This document shows, piece by piece, positions 26,753 through 33,983 of a DNA stretch of 64,000 bases. Position numbers and translations under genes: made by a program. Positions within the stretch are counted from its first letter, which is position 1; the number at the start of each line of letters is the position of its first letter. The notes beneath the pieces were generated by a model. It searched no databases. It saw only the letters and a program-made list of their open reading frames with translations, and was not told where the DNA came from. The stretch spans positions 62,001 to 126,000 of the forward strand of contig JAVJOU010000018.1 in the NCBI GenBank assembly GCA_040216635.1. Reading direction: 5' to 3'. The DNA is from UBA1479 sp040216635 (lineage in GTDB: Bacteria > Pseudomonadota > Alphaproteobacteria > Rhodospirillales > Casp-alpha2).

Positions 26753-27415
26753 TCAGTCGGCGGCACCCGGGGGATTGATCAAAGACGTTTCGATTGCGAC
26801 CGCGCTGTCTATGACGGCGCGGTCGTTTTCGTCGATGGTGACCCGTCCTTCGGCGATCAGGCGCACGGCCAGCGGATAGATGTCGTGTTCGCGCTCAAGC
26901 ACCCGGGCGGCCAGAACATCGGGCGTGTCGTCCCCGAAAACGGGCACCACGGCCTGAACGATGATCGGCCCCGTATCCATTTCCTTGCGCACATAATGCA
27001 CGGTGCAGCCGGCGAATCTTGCCCCCCGCGCCAGCACGCGTTCCGGCACGTCCAGGCCCTTGAAGGCGGGCAGCAGGGATGGGTGGATATTGATCATCCT
27101 GTCCCGCCAGTGATCGACGAATTCGTCGGACAGTAGGCGCATGAAACCGGCAAGGCAGACCAGTTCCGTGCCCGCCGCTTCCATGGCGGCGGTCATTTCC
27201 CGGTCGAACACGGCGCGGTCGGTGTAGTTCTTATGATCGATCACGCGGGTCGGAATGCCGGCCTTGTCGGCCCGATCCAGCCCCTTGGCACCGGGGCGGT
27301 TCGACAGCACCAGAATGATTTCGGCCGGGAAGGCCGGATCGGCGCAGGCATCGATCAAGGCCTGCAGGTTGGAACCCCGCCCGGAAATCATCACGGCGAG
27401 CTTCAACTTCACCAC
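26753..27415 (-). CDS. purN: phosphoribosylglycinamide formyltransferase
   Basis: 220 residues. It has the phosphate-binding SGRGSNLQAL at about 11-20, the LAGFMRLLSDEFV region, and NIHPSLLPAFKG with the catalytic histidine. It adds a formyl group from 10-formyl-THF in de novo purine synthesis. The start is GTG (27415 or the next codon 27412), only two bases after the purM stop, so the two are translationally coupled. Confidence 0.95.
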   Translation of the reverse strand: MVKLKLAVMISGRGSNLQALIDACADPAFPAEIILVLSNRPGAKGLDRADKAGIPTRVIDHKNYTDRAVFDREMTAAMEAAGTELVCLAGFMRLLSDEFVDHWRDRMINIHPSLLPAFKGLDVPERVLARGARFAGCTVHYVRKEMDTGPIIVQAVVPVFGDDTPDVLAARVLEREHDIYPLAVRLIAEGRVTIDENDRAVIDSAVAIETSLINPPGAAD

Positions 27416-27417
27416 GG

Positions 27418-28497
27418 CTAGATCACCTGCACGGCTTCGCCGTCCGCGCGGTCGACGACGCGGCCGATCACGCTGACCTGTTCACCGGCGTTGCGGAACA
27501 GGTTTTGGAGCCGCTCCGCCTGATCGGGGGCGGCGACAACCACCATGCCGATGCCGCAATTGAAGGTGCGCAGCATTTCATTGGGTGCGATACCGCCGGC
27601 TTCCTGCAGCCAGCCGAACACGGCCGGTTGTGTCCAAGATCCGCTGTCCAGGTCCACGCCCAAGCCGTCCGGCAGGACGCGGGGGATATTTTCAAGCAAT
27701 CCGCCGCCGGTGATATGCGCCAGCGCCTTGATCCCGCCGTGAGAGGTGTCGGATCGGATCGCGGCCAGGCAGGATTTGACGTAGATTCGGGTCGGCGTCA
27801 GGAGGGCTTCGGCCAGGGTGGCGCCGTTCTGGAACGGGGCTGGGTCGGCATAGGTCAGGCCGGCGCGCTCCATGACCTTGCGGACCAGGGAAAAGCCGTT
27901 GGAATGCACGCCCGAAGACGCCAGGCCCAACACCACGTCGCCGGCGGCAACGTCCCGGCCCGTCAGTTCCTGTCCGCGTTCGACGGCCCCCACGGAAAAC
28001 CCGGCGAGGTCATAATCACCGTCCCCGTACATACCGGGCATTTCGGCGGTTTCGCCGCCGATCAGCGCGCAGCCCGCCTGGCGGCAGCCTTCGGCCACCC
28101 CGGCGACGACCTGGGCGGCGGCATCGGGCGCCAGCTTGCTGGTCGCGAAATAATCCAGAAAAAACAGGGGTTCCGCCCCTTGAACCACAAGGTCGTTGAC
28201 GCACATGGCGACCAGATCCACGCCGACGCCGTCGTGGCGATTCGCGTCGATGGCGATTTTCAGCTTGGTGCCCACGCCGTCCGTGGCCGCGACCAGGACC
28301 GGGTCTTTAAATCCCGCCGCGCGCGGATCGAAGAATCCGCCGAATCCGCCCAGCCCGCCCATCACGCCCGGGCGGTTGGTCGATTTGGCCAGGGGGCCGA
28401 TGGCGTCCACCAATGCGTTGCCGGCATCGATGTCGACGCCCGCGTCGCGGTAGCTCAGGCCGGCGGCGCCGGGACCGTCTTTTTCCGTGTCGCTAAT
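27418..28497 (-). CDS. purM: phosphoribosylformylglycinamidine cyclo-ligase, ATT start
   Basis: 359 residues if translation starts at the ATT at 28497-28495. AIR synthetase motifs are clear: YRDAGVDIDAGNALV, DGVGTKLKIA, GGETAEMPGMY and HITGGGLLENIPRVL. The first ATG/GTG in frame (GTG 28413) lies inside the conserved DIDAGNALVDAIGPL region and would cut off essential sequence. Upstream of it, the only positions before an in-frame TAG that could start are CTG (28455) and ATT (28497). The ATT has GGAGG five bases before it and gives SDTEKDGPGAAG, a normal family lead-in. It forms an operon with purN. Confidence 0.9.
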   Translation of the reverse strand: MSDTEKDGPGAAGLSYRDAGVDIDAGNALVDAIGPLAKSTNRPGVMGGLGGFGGFFDPRAAGFKDPVLVAATDGVGTKLKIAIDANRHDGVGVDLVAMCVNDLVVQGAEPLFFLDYFATSKLAPDAAAQVVAGVAEGCRQAGCALIGGETAEMPGMYGDGDYDLAGFSVGAVERGQELTGRDVAAGDVVLGLASSGVHSNGFSLVRKVMERAGLTYADPAPFQNGATLAEALLTPTRIYVKSCLAAIRSDTSHGGIKALAHITGGGLLENIPRVLPDGLGVDLDSGSWTQPAVFGWLQEAGGIAPNEMLRTFNCGIGMVVVAAPDQAERLQNLFRNAGEQVSVIGRVVDRADGEAVQVI

Positions 28498-28553
28498 CCC
28501 TTCCTCCCTCGGTCGGGTGTGCTAGATTGTGCGCCGATCGGGACAGGCTGAAA

Positions 28554-29750
28554 ATGCCCCATGTCCCAACGGTGTCGATGGAGGCGAAGATACTTAATCC
28601 CCGCCGGTTTGCAACGCACGATTGGCTTGTGCGCACAAGGTTTTGGGCTGTCATGGCGCTGGCTACGGCGGCCGTGATGCTTGCCCTACCGTTTGGTGCC
28701 GCCCATGCCCTGATCGCGAATCCGTACGAGGTTCAGGGGGTCGGTGTCGATGTTACGGCGGATACGGCCGCCGCCGCCCGCCAGCAGGCCCTGCGCGAAG
28801 GGCAGACGCGCGCCATGACCATCCTGCTGGAACGCATGACCCTGAAATCCGATTACCCCCGGCTGCCGGACCTGTCGCCCGAGGAAATTACCGAATACAT
28901 CCAGGATTTCTCCGTCGCCGAGGAAAAGACCTCGGCGGTGCGTTATCTGGCGAAGCTCAATTACCGCTTCCGGCCAAGCGAAGTCCGCGATCTGCTGCGG
29001 GCGTTCAACATTCCCTTTGCGGAAACACCGTCAAAACCCGTGCTGGTCCTGCCCGTCCTGCGCCGGGCGGGGGCGTTTTTGTTGTGGGATGATCCGAACG
29101 AATGGCGTGCGGCTTGGCAGCAGCGGTCGTCCCAGATCAGCCTTGTGCCGACGATCCTGCCCCTGGGCGATCTGGCCGACGTGGCGGCCATCGGCGTCGA
29201 TCAGGTGGTGCAGGGCGATCAGCAGCGCCTGCAGGCCATGGCCAAGCGGTATGATGCAGGCAGTGTGGCCGTCGCCTTTGCATCGATCCGGCATGATCCG
29301 GCACGATCGCTTTGGGTGCTGGACGTAACGCTGACGCGCTACAATCTGACCATCGATCCGCAGACGACGGTGGTCACCTATGTGTCGGAATTCGGCGAAA
29401 CGGCGGATTCCCTGTTGGCACGGGCGGCCCGGCAGGTCACGCAGTTGATCGAAGACAATTGGAAACGCGACAACCTGTTGCAGTCTGCCCGCCAGGAAGC
29501 CATCGCCGTGCGCATCCCCATCGCGGGGCTTCGGGACTGGCTGGACATGAAGGGGCGGATCGGCAACGTGGCCGTCGTCCGCGAAACGGAATTGGTCCAG
29601 CTGTCCCGCGTCGAAGCCCAGGTCATCCTGCATTACATCGGCGATGTGGGGCAGTTGATCATCGCGCTTGAACAGGCGGATTTGGCGCTGCGCGGACAGG
29701 GCGATGCCTGGACCTTGGAACAGCTTCGCGGCAGAAAGAAAGCCGGATGA
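28554..29750 (+). CDS. DUF2066 domain protein, exported
   Basis: 398 residues from ATG 28554. A hydrophobic segment (AVMALATAAVMLALPFGAAHA) forms a signal peptide or anchor, after which the sequence follows the DUF2066 pattern (NPYEVQGVGVDVTADTAAAARQQALREGQ near the mature start). DUF2066 proteins are periplasmic or envelope proteins of unknown function and are commonly encoded next to purM and PerM in proteobacteria. The exact start is uncertain; 28578 or a GTG at 28629 would give a shorter, more standard signal peptide. Its last four bases overlap the PerM start. Confidence 0.82.
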   Translation: MPHVPTVSMEAKILNPRRFATHDWLVRTRFWAVMALATAAVMLALPFGAAHALIANPYEVQGVGVDVTADTAAAARQQALREGQTRAMTILLERMTLKSDYPRLPDLSPEEITEYIQDFSVAEEKTSAVRYLAKLNYRFRPSEVRDLLRAFNIPFAETPSKPVLVLPVLRRAGAFLLWDDPNEWRAAWQQRSSQISLVPTILPLGDLADVAAIGVDQVVQGDQQRLQAMAKRYDAGSVAVAFASIRHDPARSLWVLDVTLTRYNLTIDPQTTVVTYVSEFGETADSLLARAARQVTQLIEDNWKRDNLLQSARQEAIAVRIPIAGLRDWLDMKGRIGNVAVVRETELVQLSRVEAQVILHYIGDVGQLIIALEQADLALRGQGDAWTLEQLRGRKKAG

Positions 29751-30826
29751 GCCGCGAATTGCGCATGGCTTACTGGCTTGGGGGGCTGGTGGTCGCGGGG
29801 GTGTTGATCCACTTGCTCAGCGCTATTTTGCTGCCGTTTGTTGCCGGTATGGCGGTCGCCTATTTCTTGGACCCGGTCGCCGACCGCCTGGAAGCCAAGG
29901 GCTGTTCACGGGCCATCGCCACAACCGTCATCACGGTCGGCTTTTTCGCCGCCGTCATCGGCGTGATCGCGGTGCTGCTGCCGTTGCTTCAGCATCAGGT
30001 CGTGGGGCTGGTCAAGATCACGCCGGAAGTGTTTGCTCATTTCCGGGCCTGGGTCGAACCGTTCCTGGCCGATCTGCAGCTTCACCTGCCGAATACGGAC
30101 AGCCAGGATTTGCGCGAGGCCGCCGGCAAGTACGGGTCCAAGGTGATCCAATGGATTACCGGCCTGCTGGCCCAGATCTGGAGCGGCGGGCTCGCTTTTT
30201 TGAATGTGCTGTCTCTGGTCCTGATCACCCCCATCGTATCGTTCTATCTGTTGCGCGAATGGGACGAGATCGTTGCCTGGGTCGATTCCTATCTGCCGCG
30301 TGAAGCGGCCCCGGAAATCCGCGAACAGGCGCGCTTGATTGATCAGACCATGGCCGGGTTCATCCGGGGACAGGCCAGCGTCTGCCTGACCCTTGCAGCT
30401 GCCTACGGCATCGGGTTGACGATTGTTGGGCTGAATTCGGGTTTGCTGGTCGGGATTGCCGCGGGCGCGGTTTCCTTCGTGCCGTACTTCGGGGCGGCGT
30501 CGGGCATGATCGTTGGCTTGGCCATCGCGTTCTTCCAATTTGGATTGGAAGGTTGGGGGTCGATCGCCGCCGTGGCCGGTGTGTTCCTGTTTGGGCAAGT
30601 CCTGGAAAGCTATATCCTGACGCCGCGTTTCGTCGGCGACCGGGTCGGCCTTCATCCGCTTTGGATCATCTTCGCCCTGATGGCGGGCGGTGCGCTGTTC
30701 GGGTTTACGGGCGTGCTGCTGGCCGTGCCGGCGGCAGCCGTGATCGGGGTGCTGATCCGCTATGCCCTGGGCCGCTACAAACAAAGCGCCCTATACGATC
30801 AAAACGGCAAAGGCGGCGGTTCTTGA
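29747..30826 (+). CDS. AI-2E family transporter (PerM-like)
   Basis: 359 residues with about eight membrane segments and the family pattern LLPFVAGMAVAYFLDPVADRLE in the N-terminal part and VLESYILTPRFVGDRVGLHPLWIIFALM in the C-terminal part. Family members include TqsA (AI-2 export) and PerM of unknown role. It overlaps DUF2066 by 4 bases at its start and the TTG start of the Hda gene at its end, a three-gene set often seen next to purM. Confidence 0.9.
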   Translation: MSRELRMAYWLGGLVVAGVLIHLLSAILLPFVAGMAVAYFLDPVADRLEAKGCSRAIATTVITVGFFAAVIGVIAVLLPLLQHQVVGLVKITPEVFAHFRAWVEPFLADLQLHLPNTDSQDLREAAGKYGSKVIQWITGLLAQIWSGGLAFLNVLSLVLITPIVSFYLLREWDEIVAWVDSYLPREAAPEIREQARLIDQTMAGFIRGQASVCLTLAAAYGIGLTIVGLNSGLLVGIAAGAVSFVPYFGAASGMIVGLAIAFFQFGLEGWGSIAAVAGVFLFGQVLESYILTPRFVGDRVGLHPLWIIFALMAGGALFGFTGVLLAVPAAAVIGVLIRYALGRYKQSALYDQNGKGGGS

Positions 30827-31512
30827 GCGGCCCGCGCCAAATCCCCATCCCCTTCGAGCACCGCCCGGCCCTTGAACGCGACGACTACCTGGTCACCCCC
30901 GCCAATGCCGAGGCCGTCGCCTGGATCGACCGCTGGCCCGATTGGCCCGCCCCCCTGCTGACCGTCTGGGGGCCGGAGGGATGCGGCAAAAGCCACCTTG
31001 CCCAGGTCTTTCTTGCCAAGACGGATGGAACGATGCTGACCGTCCCGGATGCGGCCCGCGTGGCCGACGGCGGGGCCTATGTATTGGAAGATCTGGACCG
31101 TGTCGAAGGCGGCTTGGACGAAGAGGCCCTGTTTCATCTGTTCAACGCCTTGAAGTCGGCGGATGGTCGTATTCTGGTTACCGCGCGGACAGCCCCCGCG
31201 CGCTGGAAAATCCAACTGGCCGATCTTGCATCTCGTCTGAAAGGGGCTCCGGCGGCGGAAATCTCGGCCCCCGACGATGCGTTGTTGGCGGCCTTGCTGG
31301 TCAAGCATTTCTCGGACCGCCAACTGCGCGTTGACGCCGATGTGGTGGCTTATGCCGTGGCCCGCATGGACCGCACGTTCCGGGCGGCCGGCGATCTTGT
31401 GGCTGCGCTGGATGCCGAGGCCCTGGCCCGCAAGCGCGCGGTTACTGTGCCGCTTGTACGGGAAGTTCTGGAGGCACTGAGATCGGCGCCAGATAGTCCA
31501 GAAATTCGCTGA
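30823..31512 (+). CDS. hdaA: Hda/DnaA-like regulatory inactivator of replication initiation
   Basis: 229 residues from TTG 30823, which overlaps the PerM stop (TTGA). DnaA-type AAA+ features: Walker A GPEGCGKS at 50-57, Walker B YVLEDLD at 86-92, a short N-terminus RQIPIPFEHRPALERDD that can carry a clamp-binding motif, and no DnaA domain IV. With the beta clamp, Hda stimulates ATP hydrolysis by DnaA after initiation. The 3' end overlaps the convergent glycosyltransferase gene by 71 bases. Confidence 0.85.
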   Translation: MSGPRQIPIPFEHRPALERDDYLVTPANAEAVAWIDRWPDWPAPLLTVWGPEGCGKSHLAQVFLAKTDGTMLTVPDAARVADGGAYVLEDLDRVEGGLDEEALFHLFNALKSADGRILVTARTAPARWKIQLADLASRLKGAPAAEISAPDDALLAALLVKHFSDRQLRVDADVVAYAVARMDRTFRAAGDLVAALDAEALARKRAVTVPLVREVLEALRSAPDSPEIR

Positions 31513-32521
31513 CTACCGCATCCCAGGAATATTTCAACGCGTGATCCCGGCAGGCATCCGGTGCAATGGCCTGGGCCTGAACGGCGGCTTTTGCGAGGTC
31601 TTTATCCAACACGCCTACGCCCGATGTGCCGATCACATCCCTTGGGCCCGTTACGGGAAAGGCTGCAACCGGTATGCCGCAGGCAAGCGCTTCGAGCATC
31701 ACCAGACCGAAGGTGTCGGTCAGCGATGGGAATACGAATACGTCGGCTGCGTTGTAGTACTTCACCAGTTCCCGGTCGCCGTCGGCGATGAAAAAGGGCG
31801 TATCGGGATACTTGGCCATCAAGCTTTCCCGTGCCGGACCGCTGCCGACCACGACCTTGGAGCCCGGCAGATCAAGATTAAGGAAGGCCGGTAGGTTCTT
31901 TTCCACCGTGACCCTTCCTAAGAACATGAAGATCGGCCGGGGCAGATTCAGGTGATCCAGATGGTTCTTCGGGCCGGGCTTGAAGATGTCCGTATCGACC
32001 CCGTGTGACCAGGGGCGCAGGTTGGTGAACCCTTTTGCGGCCAGCTCATCATGCACGGAATGGCTCGGTACCATGACCTGTGATGACGGTGCATGAAACC
32101 CCCGTATCCAGTTGTACAACAGGCTGATCGGTATGAACGGTGCACGGGCATTGATGTATTCGGGAAATTTTGAATGGTAGGCGGTGGTGAAGGGCAGGCC
32201 TTGGGATTTGCAATATCGCCGGGCGGCAGCGCCCAAAGGCCCCTCGGTCGCGATGTGGATGGCATCGGGAGCGAATGCGCCAAGCATGTCGGCCACGCTG
32301 CGCCCCGGGAATAGGGACAGCCTGATTTCCGGATAGGTCGGACAGGGCAGGGTGGTGAACAGATTCGGCGAAATCACCTGGACCTCATGCCCAAGCGCTT
32401 TCAACCGTTCGACCACCGTTCCCATGACGCGGACAACTCCGTTGGGTTGCGGGTACCAGGCGTCCGTGACGATGGAAATACGTTTGCAGGAAACGGGCGC
32501 GGGCATGCTTTCGGCGGGCAT
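31442..32521 (-). CDS. GT4-type glycosyltransferase (MgtA-like)
   Basis: 359 residues from ATG 32521 (TTG 32530 also possible; AAGGG lies at a better distance from it). It is a GT-B fold glycosyltransferase family 1/4 enzyme: TDAWYPQPNGVVRV near the N-terminus, FMFLGRVTVEKNL at the start of the second domain, and the EALACGIPVAAFPV motif with the nucleotide-sugar glutamate. Its nearest recognisable relatives are GDP-mannose-dependent mannosyltransferases acting on glycolipids, but acceptor and donor are inferred. It converges on the Hda gene with a 71-base overlap. Confidence 0.85.
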   Translation of the reverse strand: MPAESMPAPVSCKRISIVTDAWYPQPNGVVRVMGTVVERLKALGHEVQVISPNLFTTLPCPTYPEIRLSLFPGRSVADMLGAFAPDAIHIATEGPLGAAARRYCKSQGLPFTTAYHSKFPEYINARAPFIPISLLYNWIRGFHAPSSQVMVPSHSVHDELAAKGFTNLRPWSHGVDTDIFKPGPKNHLDHLNLPRPIFMFLGRVTVEKNLPAFLNLDLPGSKVVVGSGPARESLMAKYPDTPFFIADGDRELVKYYNAADVFVFPSLTDTFGLVMLEALACGIPVAAFPVTGPRDVIGTSGVGVLDKDLAKAAVQAQAIAPDACRDHALKYSWDAVVSEFLDYLAPISVPPELPVQAAQ

Positions 32522-32716
32522 TGGTTTCAAGGGGCTGGCCCTTCTGCCTGTTTCAACCGGTTTCTTCTGGGTTCCGGCTATGTGGAAGTAAAGTGACGTT
32601 CTAATGACAGCCCGGAACGTGCGGGTGAGCCTTGACCGGCAGGGGTATTCCCTTGTCCTATATCAACCAATGATCGGCGCGACCTCGCCGCCGCAATTTA
32701 AAAAAGGAGAAACCAC

Positions 32717-33496
32717 ATGGATTTAGGGATCAAAGGGAAAAAGGCGATTGTCTGCGCTGCGTCCAAGGGACTGGGCCGGGGCTGCGCCTTTTCGCTGGCG
32801 CGTGAAGGCGTCGATGTCATCATCACGGCGCGCACGCCGGGTCCTTTGGAAGAAACGGCGGAACAGATTCGCAGGGAAACGGGTGTTACCGTGACGGCCA
32901 TCGCCGGCGACATCACCACCGAAGAGGGCCGTAACGAGGTTCTCGCCGCCTGCCCCAACCCCGATATTCTGGTCAACAATGCGGGCGGTCCGCCGCCGGG
33001 CGATTTTCGGGACTGGGACCGGGATGATTGGATCAAGGCGGTGGACGCCAACATGCTGACCCCGATTTTTCTGATCAAGGCGACCGTCGACGGCATGATC
33101 GAACGCAAGTTCGGCCGGGTGGTCAACATCACATCGGGCGCGGTCAAGTCGCCGATTGAGATTCTCGGTCTGTCCAATGGGGCCCGTGCGGGTCTGACCG
33201 GTTTCATCGCCGGCCTGTCGCGCAAGACCGTTCGACACAACGTGACGATCAACAACCTTCTGCCGGGGCCGTTCGACACGGACCGCCTGCATACCAACAT
33301 GAAGGTCAAGGCCGATCAGGCGGGCGTCAGCGTCGAGGAAATGACCGCCATGCGTGCCGCGGAAAATCCCTCTGGGCGGTTCGGCACGGCCGAAGAGTTC
33401 GGTGATATGTGCGCCTTTATCTGTTCGGATCAGGCCGGGTTCATGACCGGCCAGAATTTCCTGATGGATGGCGGCGCTTATCCAGGCACATTGTGA
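32717..33496 (+). CDS. SDR family protein lacking the catalytic Tyr-x3-Lys
   Basis: 259 residues. It has a classical SDR Rossmann start (CAASKGLGRGCAFSLA, 13-28), NNAG at 87-90 and the strand before the active site VVNITSGAV. Where SDRs have Y-x3-K, this protein reads GLSNGARAGLTG (151-162), so both the tyrosine and the lysine are missing. It matches the 3-ketoacyl-ACP-reductase-like SDR subgroup known to deviate from the usual tetrad. It may bind nucleotide without standard catalysis, or use other residues. AAAAAGGAG lies before the ATG. The receiver gene follows. Confidence 0.88.
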   Translation: MDLGIKGKKAIVCAASKGLGRGCAFSLAREGVDVIITARTPGPLEETAEQIRRETGVTVTAIAGDITTEEGRNEVLAACPNPDILVNNAGGPPPGDFRDWDRDDWIKAVDANMLTPIFLIKATVDGMIERKFGRVVNITSGAVKSPIEILGLSNGARAGLTGFIAGLSRKTVRHNVTINNLLPGPFDTDRLHTNMKVKADQAGVSVEEMTAMRAAENPSGRFGTAEEFGDMCAFICSDQAGFMTGQNFLMDGGAYPGTL

Positions 33497-33527
33497 TGAT
33501 AGCGCGGTACAGAAAACCGGTGGCGCC

Positions 33528-33905
33528 ATGACGGCGATCCTGGTCATAGACGACGATGACGATGTACGGGACTTCATCTCGATGACCCTCATGCGTGCGG
33601 GGCATGACGTTGTCCTGGCGGCCAATGGCAAGGAAGGCACGGCCGCCATCGACGCGCGTCTGCCGGAAACATTCGATTTGGTCGTCTGCGATATCTTCAT
33701 GCCCGGGATGGACGGCATCGAGTTCCTTCGGGGCCTGCGTCAGCAAAACCCCGGATTGCGCGTGATCGCCGTAACGGGCGGGTTTACCGGCGTGGCAAAA
33801 CCCTATGCGGATTCCATGGAGGCCTTGGGCGCGGTTGCCAGCTTGCTGAAACCGTTCAGCCCGGCGGACCTGTTGGAGGCCGTAAATCAGGCGCTGGATG
33901 CTTAA
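33528..33905 (+). CDS. stand-alone response regulator receiver protein
   Basis: 125 residues from ATG 33528. A single CheY-like receiver domain: acidic DDDDD near residue 9, phospho-acceptor D53 in VVCDIFMPG, threonine in AVTGG, and lysine in LLKPFSPADLL. No output domain and no kinase gene are nearby. It lies 31 bases after the SDR gene and 78 bases before ppk1; a link to phosphate/polyphosphate control is possible but only inferred from position. Confidence 0.9.
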   Translation: MTAILVIDDDDDVRDFISMTLMRAGHDVVLAANGKEGTAAIDARLPETFDLVVCDIFMPGMDGIEFLRGLRQQNPGLRVIAVTGGFTGVAKPYADSMEALGAVASLLKPFSPADLLEAVNQALDA

Positions 33906-33939
33906 CGGCCTATAAACAGTGTCATAATAAGGTAACCAA

Positions 33940-33964
33940 TGCCCCCGGTGACTTCCCGGGGGCA
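33940..33964 (+). other. strong hairpin in the ppk1 leader
   Basis: TGCCCCCGG-TGACTTC-CCGGGGGCA is a perfect 9-bp stem with a 7-base loop, ending 19 bases before the chosen ATG of ppk1. There is no T-run after it, so it may act on mRNA stability or translation rather than ending transcription. Confidence 0.55.
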
Positions 33965-33983
33965 GAGGGATACACTCTGGATC

